A DNA stretch of 64,000 bases from Ichthyophonus hoferi (Eukaryota > Opisthokonta > Ichthyosporea > Ichthyophonida > Ichthyophonidae): contig NAOQ01000005.1 of assembly GCA_002751075.1 (NCBI GenBank), forward strand, positions 33,583 through 97,582. Direction: 5' to 3'. The notes below the pieces were generated by a model that was not told the origin of the DNA, did not search any database, and saw only the letters and a list, made by a program, of their open reading frames with translations. This document shows positions 52,764 to 64,000 of this stretch, piece after piece. A program made the position numbers and the translations under genes. Each line of letters starts with the position of its first letter. Position 1 is the first letter of the stretch.

Positions 52764-54120
52764 TTAATACCTTCAAGGTGTATGCAACCAATGATAACTA
52801 ATAAATTCAATGACTGTACCGTACCGATACATATAACTTATTTTGTTATTTGCCAAGCCCCTGTCCAACGAGATAATATCAATTACTACAGTCTGTCTAC
52901 AATGATATGCTACCCGGCCTTGATTTTTACGGCTTAATAATTATTATTCTCACATCATACATACCTTTACAAGCATTACTGTATATAATGAAAACATAAA
53001 AACTAAAGCTCCTTATTAATAAAGGCATAGGAATTATACCATTATGTATCCCTCCATAGATAGACAGCAATGCTGTTTTCAATGGTTTTATTGCACGCAT
53101 TCTATATTTGATAGTAACAGATAAAAATGGTTCTTAAAAAGAATATACTGATGTAACGAATCTCATTTAAGACATAAAATAATATACCCACTATTTCCTC
53201 TAACCTAACCCATATACAAAGCCTGTCTAAACCTAAGCCTGTTATTTCACACCTGCATGGGTAGTTCACTTTATGTTATATGACCGCCTTTACCTATACG
53301 CTTATTAGTATATCGACTACACCAAGGTCATTTATAATATTCTAAAATAAGGGCTTTGAAAGCTTCGTTCTTTAATAAATAACAAAAATTCTTTGGTCCA
53401 TAAAACATTATGAAGCTAATTATACTGTAATACTTGCTAGAGACATAATGCGTAAAAATAAGAAACAGAAATATTTAAGTGTTGCAGACGTCCAAATATT
53501 CTTAATACACATAGTTGTCCAGGAGTTAAATACTTGACAGTATACAGGTTGCATATAGGTAGACAGGGTTGTATTTAATGCCAATGTCCTGGTATAAAGT
53601 GGCGGCTATACTGTCAACGTAAATAATTCAACACTATTCCTTTTTAATAAAGCCAATAATTTTTTATTCTTACCTAAAAGTTCACAAGAAAACTTATTTA
53701 ACTGCGCATACCGAAAGCATTAATTCATATCTTTCACAGCATAAAAAAATGTCCATACTATAACTAAACAATTAATAAAGAATAAAATAAACTATTCGTT
53801 AATATATATTATAAATAATTTATAAATATCATACGGTGAAAACCAAAGCCTGAATTTCTTTGGCCAAACCCAGCGTACACGTGACATTTGTCGCTAAATT
53901 AAACCTATCAATTTACCGTCCTCCAAATTAAAACCAAACAACACAATCTTATTCACCATAAATCATTTTTAGAATATTTTAAGAAGGCTATTGGACTATC
54001 CCATTGGCTTATTATCCGGCAGCATGTGTACTCCGCCAACCCTTCCTCCATGGTTCGTGATTGACTTTGCAGCTACCAACCTGCTCTCATTCTCTTTCCT
54101 CCCTGGATCCCGCAACCACA
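52764..54120. other. intergenic spacer and RPL13A promoter
   Basis: AT-rich spacer. The last 130 bases before the RPL13A start are less AT-rich, hold two ATTGG (reverse CCAAT) words near 53990 and 54005 and a pyrimidine-rich run (54090-54104) that could be the transcription start, as for many ribosomal protein genes. No other feature seen. Confidence 0.5.
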
Positions 54121-55402
54121 ATGTTTGAAAAGGTGCGGTGGAAAACTTGTCTTTATTATGAAGACTTGCTTTTTTCGCTATGGGAGATGTAGAGCTATAT
54201 TGTTTTTATTCGTTTTTATTATTACGCATACAACGATGTAATTTATATTGAAATTCAAAAAGGAATAAACCTAGCGACTTACTTGGGCAACTTTTGTCGC
54301 CCTTTTAATCAAGTCTTCTTTAAATGTTTTACGGCACAATGAGTATGAACACTACTAAAACACACTGAAACAATTATTTATTTACCTACAAGTAAATACA
54401 AGTATTTTTCTGGTTTGATAAGCGAATATCTATTTTTTTCTTTCATCATTTTGGATCCCGACGGAGGAAATCCCTTTACCTATATGCATGTTTCCAAAAA
54501 AAAAACATGAGTATGGAACCCTGGTATATATTAGCTGACAAGAGCAATTACAGGTTGTCGTAATTGATGGCCGCGGCCACCTTATGGGTCGTCTGGCCTC
54601 CATCGTGGCTAAGGAGCTTCTCTCTGGCCAGAAGGTCGTTGTGGTCAGATGTGAGGAACTTCTCATGAGCGGTTCTCTCATGAGGAACAAGAGTAAGTTC
54701 TCTGTGTATTTTTTTTTGGTGGTTTCATTAATTCTCTTAAATATTGATTATTTGGGTTTCAGGTCATATTGAATTTACTTGGAAACTAAAAAAAATTTGT
54801 GCAGTGACCTACCACAGGTACCTTAGGAAGCGTGTGAACACCAACCCCAGCCGTGGACCTTATCACTTCCGCGCCCCTGGCCGCATGTTCTTCCGCGTTG
54901 TGCGTGGCATGGTTCCCCACAAGTCCGCCCGTGGTGGACTCGCCCTTGAGCGCCTGAAAGTAAGCTATTATTTTTATTGCATGTTTTTCTAATTGGGTAG
55001 CCCTGGGCTCCGTTTAAAATTTCTTTGAATCTTTAGTATGTTTTCATGCATGGATCTTTTCTCGTGTCTTTTTGTAATACATAGTTCTAATGACATTATA
55101 TGTAGGTTTTCGAGGGTGTCCCCGCCCCTTATGACCACATGAAGCGCATGGTTGTCCCCGATGCTCTCCGTGTTATCCGCCTTCAGCCCAAGCGCAGGAC
55201 CACCCAGATTGGTCACCTTGCTGAGGAGGTTGGATGGACTTACCGCTCTGTCGTCAATACCCTCGAGGCCAAGCGTAAGGAGAAGTCCGCTGCTTTCTAT
55301 GACGCTCGTCTTAAGAAGGCCGCTCTTCGCCGCAAGGCCGTTGAGGCTGCCAGTGACAAGCTTGCTGAGGTCAACAAGCCCCTTGCTGCCCTCGGTTATT
55401 AA
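54121..55402 (+). CDS. RPL13A: 60S ribosomal protein L13a (uL13)
   Basis: Four exons: 54121-54132 (only ATG TTT GAA AAG), 54554-54692, 54805-54959, 55106-55402; 200 residues, against 203 in human. The protein is unmistakable: [20 protein letters not shown], then QKVVVVRCE, then [43 protein letters not shown] and [14 protein letters not shown]. It is a structural protein of the large subunit. Exon 1 carries four codons only, so the frame of the start depends on the GTGCGG donor at 54133; the resulting N-terminus [13 protein letters not shown] has the family's length. Third positions are C-rich as in KARS1, in contrast to the AT-rich genes of the window, consistent with high expression. Confidence 0.97.
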
Positions 55403-57819
55403 ATATAATTATCTGGTTGCCCGTCTGCCAGTGACTAATTAATATAAATTTTATTTTTTCTTCTTTGGTTTGGTTGTTATACAGTTTTGTTTCTAGTATA
55501 TAGGATTTTTTACAATGATTTTCTCTTAAAAAGATATAATTTGGAATTTATGGCCAAATTTTACTTTGTATTGGTTTAGTAATTTACCTAATACTGTAAG
55601 GTTGGGTGGGGTTGAAGGGGCTTTCATTTTCATTAAATATTCAATTGTTTATTTTACAAGAGTAATAATTTTTGTTGATAGATAAATAGAGAAAGGTTTT
55701 GTCCCTGTGACGTATGTGCATTTGTATTTACGTAATACTGATTATTAACGCCAAAATCACTACTTTATTTGGGGTATCTGACTTTCTACGCCTAACAAAT
55801 GATCCTATCCTTGGTATTCTTAAGTTTATGGGCCTGATATTCAATAATTAATATATGTCTTTATCTATCAATACTCCTTATAAGAAGAATACTTGTCAAA
55901 GCATACCGAAGTCGTTATTCCCCATAGTTTCGTTCCTTTATCATTGGATATAGTTACATATCTAGTAATTTGTATTATCATTTAGCCTCCTTATATGGGT
56001 TTAAATATTACCTAAGTGTAAAGGTATCTTTAAGACAAAATCCTTATGTTTCAAATATTCTAACCGTGGTCATATATGCTATTAAAATATCAATCAATCT
56101 TAATTGTGTATACACATCCAGTAATGATAATGTTTGAGACTTATGCAATCGTTGAATAACAGACTAGCTCTTAAGTTTTAAAAATTGGTTTGACGAGTCT
56201 AGAGGTGCAAAGACTTAAGCATTCAAATAATTTGTCGGGAAGTCCAAGTGTTCAGTTTAGTTGATGCACGATCCAGTACATGTATGTCTTCGGAACCATT
56301 TGAATGCCATGGACTAGGTTGTGCTATGTAATTGGTATACTCATAACTATATACAAGTAGTTCTTTAATCTTTTTTGGTAAAATGATATTTAACACTAAA
56401 GTACTATTATGTTTTTAAATATAATTTTGGTGATTGTAACTATTGAATAACATAATGTACTTATAAATATCTATCGGGTATCCACTTCTCCTTAAACAAA
56501 GATGAGCTTGGAAAAGTTAAAAACTTAAGTAAATACTAGATACTATCTAAAAAAAAATACATCAGCCTTGCGAACTATTGGCTAGATAATACATATATAA
56601 AAAACGTGGTATTTTTTCACTTGGAGAGAATTGTTTATTATTTATTAGGTAAGAATATATCCATAGAAAATCATTATATATATAATCAAATGTGTCAATT
56701 CTTATTTTATAATCAGAACGAAAATATTAATTATCTGAAATTTGGAGGTGCAGAGACTTTCATGCTGAACAATTTCATCTGGGAGTCCAATTGCTGATAT
56801 TTAACATATGACCTTATCGAGAAATGCAGTCACAGTTTTGTGATTTGAAATTACTTTTTATCTTTAATATCTTTAATACTAGAAGGGATGTTTCTAATTA
56901 ATTAGAACCACAATGTAGGTATAGTTCTTTGACTATCTTATGACAGGCTATGGAGACGCCCCTTATGAACTCTACTCCATATTGGAAATAGGACTATTAT
57001 CTTTTGTACTAGGTTCTATTACATAGTCGTCGTCTGGTAAAGGGTAAGCTAAAGCTCTAGTTAGCTGCTCCTAAATCTGTCTGTTGATCAATAGATATAG
57101 ACACTTTTAGCTTCTTACTCGGCAATGTATTTTATATATATAGTAACCGTGATCTAATTGTGGCTGTGTATATATTTATGGAATTACTATTATCAGAAGA
57201 ATTCATACCAAACGTAACTAGTTGGTGTTTTAGTAAAATATCTGTATTATATACTTCAACTTCTTTGACAACAATAGACATAATATGAAAGAAAACATAA
57301 AGCACATAAATTAAACAACAAATTATTGACGACTGAGAACAGTCAACTTTGACGACTGAATGGATTGTTATCAGAAAAAAAGAAACATGGAACGCTTTGA
57401 TTTCAACAATCTATAAACGTTTATACTTAATTGCAAACAATACCTCCTTGGCCTTCATGATTTTTTAGCTAGGACAAAAAAAATGAAAACCCTAGATGGA
57501 GGGAGCACCTCTTAGGCTAATGTGAGTCTTGCCATAGTCTTATAACAAAAAGTCGTTTGTAAAGCCCTGTAGTTGAGATTTTCAATAATATATATCATTT
57601 TAAACCGGATAATTACAGAAATACAAACAAAACAAGGAAAATATAGAAATATTAATTTGTCTTGTTAAAAATAAAGGAGGAAGGAGATATTATAAGTAGT
57701 GTACTCTTAAATTAATATTTAATGACATACATACTTATGTTATTTGAATATAGTTTTATCAAAATCAATTATTGTAATTATCAAATATAACTACATACAA
57801 AACTTTGGCAAGGTATTTA

Positions 57820-58055
57820 TATTTATGATTATCTAATTTATTAATGTTGATTTTTGAACTATTCTACATATAAAATTCTACATTTAGAAAATATAAAAAT
57901 GTTCTGTCTGAGACAGATTGGTGATGTTTAATTGCATAGTAATACTGAATATGGATTATGCAGTTTTTATTCCAACTTTCTGTTTGCAATAGTCGACTTC
58001 AACTCTGAACATGGGTAAGATAATTAATATATAGACTTTAATTGACAATGACATC
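57820..58055 (+). repeat. dispersed 240-bp repeat, copy 3
   Basis: Third copy of the family at 20051 and 41437, more AT-rich than the others. Landmarks: TTATCTAATTTATTAAT, GTCTGAGACAG, AATACTGAAT, TTTGCAATAGTCG, and a GGGTAAGATAATTAAT tail. The core TTGCAATAGTCG is unchanged in all three. Confidence 0.5.
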
Positions 58056-59552
58056 ACTACGAGTTCGAATACTTGAAAACAGTGAATAATAAAAATTGAT
58101 AGAATAAATGTCTTTTTTTTGAATTATTTGTCAATGTTAGTCTTTGTTGTAATGTTTGAATACTTATGACTATTAGCCATTAGTTATTCCAATTTTAGTC
58201 TATATATCTATATATATATTAAATATATTTCTTTTCATCATACTTGTTGCCAACAGGTCTTTTTTTCTCTTTTTTCCGGAATTCTGAATTGAAATATTAC
58301 AAAACAGCGTAAAAATTGCATTTTCTAAGCAAAACTGAGTGAAAACCAAGCATATAACTGTGTATATTGCTTTAAACGCAAACATACAGTTTATACACAA
58401 TATGTGATTAGAAAACTTTACGGTGTTGACACAATTGATTATATATATATATATATATATTAACATATTAACACAATAATTGCTACAACTTTGAAACACT
58501 TCAACTAAAAAAAATAATTATAGTACGTTATTGACTAGTATAATAGCTTTGTACTAGTTACAATCAAGTAGAAAGGTATATACAGTAATGTTTAGATGTA
58601 GCTCCATATCCTGCCATAAGGCAGCCAAAGAACTATACCTACAGGGGTACTTCTAATTGACCAAAAGCTTTATTGCTAGTAATAAAGATAAGAAGGATCT
58701 CTTCCAACATGAAACTATAAGTGCATCTATAAATAAGATCATATACCGAGTAACAACAAGTAGATTCCCTGAAGAATTTGTTAAGCAAAAAATACTTTGC
58801 ACCTGCAGATTTCGGTCAATACTTCATAACAAGGAACAGCTTTGACAAATTGAATTGTGACAATATGTAAATCAAACATCATCAATAAAATGAGAAACAT
58901 CATTAATAAATTTTGAAACATACACTGAAAATCATCTGGGTAAGGAAAAGTCAAAGTATATAAGGACCAAGGTAAAATACTATTTCTTAAAATTACTCAA
59001 TTAATTATCTAGATAATATTTTAATCCTGTTTTCTTATGTAATAATTCAAACATAACAAATCAACTGAAGTTGAGCATATATTAATACACTTCCAATAAT
59101 TAAACAATATTAGTTTGCGAATTTATTACACCGTTTATAGAATTTTTTAAAACTTTATTTACAAAACTAAATATTATAATAAACCTGAAGATTCACCAAT
59201 TTACTATACCATTTTTTATGGGATTCTTAATTTATAAATAATTATTGCTTTTTATGTTGCAATTACTTTTATAGCTAATTAAATTATAGACTTATATTTT
59301 TATGAAAGAATAGAAAAAAATTAAATAAATAAAAATATTGGAAACATTAGATATATTTATATATGTATGCAGCCTGGTTGTTAGAAATCCAGATTTAAAA
59401 ATATGGAAAATAACAAGACAATTAAAACTACCAAAGATAAAATTTTAATTAGTACACACCAACCAAATTAATTTTAAATATACTTCAATTATTAATTATA
59501 AAATACTTAATATGCTATATTACTTGCTAAAAATATATAAAATCATGTTTAA

Positions 59553-59636
59553 AGTCCACGTGGTGCAGTTAGCGGTTATATAAGAGCGAGAGCTCACTAA
59601 AGTGGATCCCATTTCAGCGATTTAAATTCTGTTTTT
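59553..59636 (+). repeat. possible tRNA-derived SINE head
   Basis: GTGGTGCAGTTAGCGG resembles a tRNA A box, and about 50 bp later GCGATTTAAATTCT resembles a weak B box. It does not fold into a clean cloverleaf, so it is not a tRNA gene. The TATATAAGAGCGAGAGCTC in between looks equally like a promoter. Only one copy is seen in the window. Confidence 0.2.
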
Positions 59637-60859
59637 GAGGTGTGTATATATTATTGTTATTATAATTATTGTTTTATTTTTGATGGCTATTTTAAATATG
59701 CAATTTCGCTGATGATACTTTCTTGCTGGAATAACCATGTCAGCAAAAACTGATTTAATGAGTCTGAGAGATTGCATTCATTATTTATTATTAACATTAT
59801 GTTATTGTCGTTATCTAATTCTACTGTTAATACAGACAGGCATTTCTTCTTGTGGTTTCTACAGCTACTGGGTGAATAACGTGATGAATAGTGTGGCAAC
59901 AGTGTTTATAAGGTAAATTCTTTTTTACAGTTACCTTATTTTGCAATTTCAACTTACGACTGCCCTTTGGTTCTTTATTTTAGTTCGATTTTTATGCTTT
60001 TTCAAAAATTTCATTTTCTCGGTTTTTATTTTATTTTTTTCCTTTTTTTATTATTATTTTTTTAGAAATAAATAAATAAATGCATCTTTGATGCGGGCAA
60101 GATCCAGCAGCTGGGGGTTAAAATAAGCCATGCCACTCAGTTTCCTAGATTGTTGCCAGAGTGAAGATGCGGTTGTTTGACATGGTATTCCTCTGTTATG
60201 GGGTGCTGTGATAGATATCGACGACAGTTTTTTATTTTTTATTTTTTATAGTTTTTTGAAGTTATTTTGATAAGTAATTAAGATTTTGTTAATAGAAAAA
60301 TACTAACGAATGCCATTTCATTGCAGGTGGGTCATGGTGAATGTGTGGAGATTTTGGCATGAAAATAAAGCGAAATTAAAAAAACTTTTTTTTTGCAAAT
60401 TTTTATTTTATTTTTTGTTACTAGTGTTTTTTAGTGTTGGCAATAAAATAAGTAAACAATTCGGTAATGAAGTTATGGTAGAGGTCAGTTTTTTATTGTT
60501 ATGATTTATGTTAAAAGTTTTTAAATATTTCGATATTTTTAATGAAGTTCATACAAATTTTATTATTAAAATTGTTTGTGTAGCAGTTGTAGAATTGTAT
60601 CAGCATTTTTTTGTTAATATTTAACATATGAATTATAGAAATGAATATGATGTAGTATATTAATATCTTGTAAGTTATGGTTGTAAGTAGTAATATAACA
60701 GTATATGTTTATGGTTTATTTTATTGCAACCAAATTACCAAGTATCGATTTTTTATATTATTGAAACAATAGCTTTTTGAGTGTTTTCATATTCTACCTA
60801 GTAAAATTAAGGAATTACACTACACGTACGTGAATAAATACCTACAAATATATATATAT

Positions 60860-61120
60860 ATATATGAAGGTATAAATAGAGACATGTAGATAAACATTAC
60901 ATATGCATACACATGCCCGTACACATACCTATAGGTGTAGATAAACATTGATATACAGATATAGAAAGAGAAAGATAAAGATGTACATAAAGATAGAAAT
61001 AGAGATAGGTAGATATGAGTATAGAGATATAAATGTATAGATTGAAATATAGATATAGATTTATATAGAGGTATGGATAAAGACATACATAGACGTACAT
61101 ATGTACACAAACATACACAT
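60860..61120. repeat. GATA/TAGA-rich simple sequence
   Basis: Irregular tract of AGATATAGA, AGATAAAGA and TACATA words without a fixed period. Minus-strand open frames over it are low-complexity artefacts. Confidence 0.7.
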
Positions 61121-61139
61121 AAACGTATTTACATCAAAA

Positions 61140-62265
61140 TGCTATATCATATAGCAACACAAGGTAAATAAAAACAAAATATTATTCAATTTAGGAACAG
61201 AGTGTAAATAAAAATAAAATGTTATATAATGTAGCAACAAAATGTTATTAACATTAAAAATATATGTAATTCAGCAATACGATGTAAATATCTCCAAAGT
61301 ATATAATTTAGAAACATAATGTAAATAACTCAAAAGGTTATGTAATTTAGCAATGCAAGGTAAATAACACTGAAGTGTTATAAATTTTTGGAATACAATG
61401 TAAATAAAAATAAGATGTTTTGTAATTCAGCCACACAACTTAGATAAGATTAAAAAGTTATAACAATTTAGCAACACAACGCAAATAACTCTAAAATGTT
61501 GTTTAATTTGACAACATAATGTAAATAACACTAAAATGGTGCCTATTTTGGGAATAAAATGTAAATAAAAACACAATGTTATATAATTCAACAATACAAC
61601 GTAAATAACACCAAAATGTATTATAGTTCAGCAATGCTGTGTAAATATCACTAAAATGTTTTACAATTTAACAACACTGCAAATAGTATTAAAATATTAT
61701 ATAATTAAACAGCACTATGCTGAAAAACTCTAAAATGTTAGACAATTTAGCAACACAAATTAAATGAAAATGAAATGTTATATAATTTAACAGCACACGT
61801 AATGTAAATAACACTAAACTGTTGTACAATTTAGTAGCATAATGTAAATAGCAATTAAATGGCATATGATTTAGCAACACAATATAAATAACAATTAAAT
61901 GGTATATAATTTAGAAATATAATGTAAATGAAAATAAAATATTATTTAATATAGCAACACAATATAAATAACACTAAAGTATTTTATAATTTAGTACCAC
62001 AATGCAAATAATATTAAACAATAAATAGGTTAGGAATAGAATGTAAATATCACTAAATTGTTATATCATTTATTAACACAATGTAAATATCATTAAATTA
62101 ATATATAAGTTAGCAGCATAATGTAAATTTCACTAAACTGTTATATAATTTAGCAACATAACTGTAAATATCACTAAAAGATTGTTTATATTGTCAACAT
62201 AATGTAAATATTCCTAAAATGTAATACAATTTAGCAGCACAATATAAATAACTGCTCTAAGTTTT
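61140..62265. repeat. 40-bp minisatellite array, about 28 diverged units
   Basis: The unit consensus by eye is TTATATAATTTAGCAACACA followed by ATGTAAATAACACTAAAATG. It repeats with substitutions and small indels over about 1.1 kb; the best-kept parts are TTTAGCAACACAATGTAAATA. Units are diverged, so the array is not young. It ends directly before the decayed element at 62305. Confidence 0.9.
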
Positions 62266-62304
62266 TGCATTCTATATCAATTCGTATAAAGAAAATATAT
62301 ATTG

Positions 62305-62700
62305 GAATCTATGATGTTGGTAGATTCTGTTCCACTGTCTATGGACATAGATTGTCCATTTTCTGTATTATTAGAGCTGGAGTGAAAATCTTCTAAAAGA
62401 TTTCTAACAGTTTTTTCGTCACTGCTATCAGATGAGAACTGTATCCTTGAATTCTTTCCTCCCCACGAAACCTAACTTAGTTGTTGAGGCATAGCCGATT
62501 TCTGCTTAACTCTGCTAATCATTGGCGTAGATTACCTCTCTCCTACTTGTTACCATAATTGACCTCTTAATAAAATGGACCAAGAAACCAATTATTTTGC
62601 ACAATCATTTATTCATGCAAAGTATAAAACAATCAGGATCCAGGCTAGGCCGGTGAATGCTGGTTATATAGCTGTTGGTTAAGGTCAATTCAGTTGCTAA
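62305..62700 (-). mobile_element. decayed copy of an unclassified repeat element (copy 2)
   Basis: Same family and orientation as 1450-1822. The minus-strand words RNLLED and MSIDS recur, as does the downstream tail with AGGATCCAGGCTA. Both copies have an AT-rich tandem tract on the same side, here the 40-bp minisatellite. Broken, old, family unknown. Confidence 0.55.
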
Positions 62701-64000
62701 CACCAGTAGATTGCATTCAGTATTTCTTTAGATTACATATGTAATAATAATTGTTAATACGATTAAATGATTATAACTATATAAAGAAATAACCCAAATT
62801 AATTAAATCTTTCTGTTGTAACACTTCTCTTTGACCTAGGTAAATTATTTCACCTAGGGCATAAAAAAACATGAAAAAGGAATACGAAAAGGACCGTCAT
62901 AATTTAAATTATTATATTCATAAAAAGAATACGATATTTTAATTACTCCTTAAAAGCCTTCAGTGCATCATAAAACCAGTCCTTGAAGTGAAAAGTTAAC
63001 CAAAGTCAACTATTTTGATATCTTTAAGTGTAAAATACTTGGATTTTACGTAGTTTAGATAATAGTTAATATTTTTACAAAATGAATATAATATGTTCGA
63101 TTAATATACAACGAACATAGTTAATCAATACAATACAGGTACCAATTGCAGATGTTAACTTGTCACGGGGTTGTGGTAAGGCCTATGTTCATACATACTT
63201 AGATTTATTTCTTCCAGTAAAATCCTAGTAACTAACAGTAATAATACAACCAGTGATGGAAGCGAACAATTAGACTGAATTTACAAGATCCTCAATTGGA
63301 CTCTTTATACTACAACATAAACTAGTCTCATTGATTTACTATAATTGTTAGAATATGTATATATATAATATAACTTATTCCATAGTTGTAGCATTTTTGC
63401 TTGCTGTCAAAGAAATATCAATAGATTTACACTATAGGTAACCTTTGATACGATTACAAGCCTAAAGCCTGTATCATTAGTTTTTGCTTTGAATATTTTT
63501 TTAACCAGAAGATGATAGTCTATATTAAGTTTTAACTCATTAATGGCATTAGCAATTTAAAACGGAAATAGCACGCACATTTTTTTTAAAATAATAGGCG
63601 TATGTTTTTCTTCTTTAAGAGGCTCGTAACCCAAACGATCTTCGTCAGGTTTAACAAAGAGTTTCTCAGTAAACAGGCGGCGTATATGATAACTAGTGAT
63701 GAGCGTATTGCCCCGTAAATATTTTACCAATCATTAATGCTACATAAATATTAATGTCTTTATCCAGACAATCGGAAAGAAGAATGCTAATGTTTTTCAC
63801 CGTTCTACCAGTATATTTTCATGACCTATGGCTAACTTACTGACCATTTTATTTAATCCGACAAGAAAAACCCCGTTGGTTCATCCTTAACTATACCCAG
63901 CTGCATAAAAAATATTAACTATCGGAAGAAGGCAGTACTATAATAATACAAACAGCAAAAGCATCTACCATTTTTGTGACCAAATTTCCCCCTTGTAACT
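62701..64000. other. AT-rich spacer to the right edge
   Basis: No gene, RNA or repeat family recognised. A 20-bp word, TTATAACTATATAAAGAAAT at 62771, also occurs at 51969, which may mark another dispersed repeat. Confidence 0.5.

Larger units (their letters stand above)
55403..61139. other. gene-poor spacer
   Basis: Very AT-rich. Contains a direct near-repeat of about 50 bp (56203-56255 and 56741-56795, sharing GGTGCA-AGACTT and a GGGAAGTCC/GGGAGTCCAA end), one dispersed 240-bp repeat (57820-58055), a tRNA-like stretch (59553-59636) and GATA-rich simple sequence (60860-61120). Open frames here look random. No gene supported. Confidence 0.55.

Noticed and set aside
60820-61118. Minus-strand frames in the GATA-rich tract
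   Set aside because: Low-complexity Tyr/Ile/Ser translations of simple repeats.
61140-62265. CRISPR-like array
   Set aside because: Units are contiguous diverged 40-mers without constant-repeat/unique-spacer structure, in a eukaryotic genome: a minisatellite.

Overview
The window is eukaryotic nuclear DNA. It is AT-rich, its genes are split by GT-AG introns (mostly 90-1300 bp) with pyrimidine-rich acceptors, and its intergenic spacers are long and full of short tandem repeats. I rebuilt the genes by hand from splice sites, reading frame and similarity to remembered protein families. The protein set (a 26S proteasome lid subunit, a CDK12/13-type kinase, an animal-type RING-Cys-relay ligase module, METTL26, Get5/UBL4, cytosolic lysyl-tRNA synthetase, ribosomal protein uL13) fits an opisthokont. 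Long AT-rich introns beside fungal-looking and animal-looking architectures make a unicellular relative of animals my best guess, but the lineage cannot be proved from this window.

Layout: 267-395 (+) is the terminal exon of a gene that starts before the window. 3201-9344 (+) is PSMD11/Rpn6 in 11 exons. 10615-18933 (+) is a CDK12/13-like kinase in 13 exons, with an assembly gap in intron 6. 21911-26329 (+) is a compact RING plus tandem-cysteine E3 ligase in 5 exons that looks like the catalytic end of MYCBP2/PHR1 standing alone. 27363-27887 (+) holds the last four exons of an unrecognised gene. 32557-28490 (-) is a METTL26-like methyltransferase with a second assembly gap. 34403-37393 (+) is a Get5/UBL4-like ubiquitin-fold protein. 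43302-46960 (+) is lysyl-tRNA synthetase. 49951-52763 (+) is a calmodulin-like protein whose four EF-hand loops are all degenerate. 54121-55402 (+) is ribosomal protein L13a.

The spacers at 37.4-43.3, 47.0-49.9 and 55.4-64.0 kb hold no gene I can support. They contain repeats: a pair of nearly identical 156-bp elements in opposite orientation, a foldback element with 142-bp arms, three copies of a 240-bp dispersed family, LTR-like promoter fragments, a 40-bp minisatellite of roughly 28 units, and two copies of an unclassified decayed element near the two ends of the window.

Functionally, three of the genes belong to ubiquitin or proteasome biology (PSMD11, the RCR-type ligase, the Get5-like protein), and two are highly expressed translation genes (KARS1, RPL13A) with clearly C-rich third positions compared with their neighbours. 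No operon logic is expected or seen; clustering of the ubiquitin-linked genes may be chance. The most unusual item is the stand-alone RING-Cys-relay ligase.
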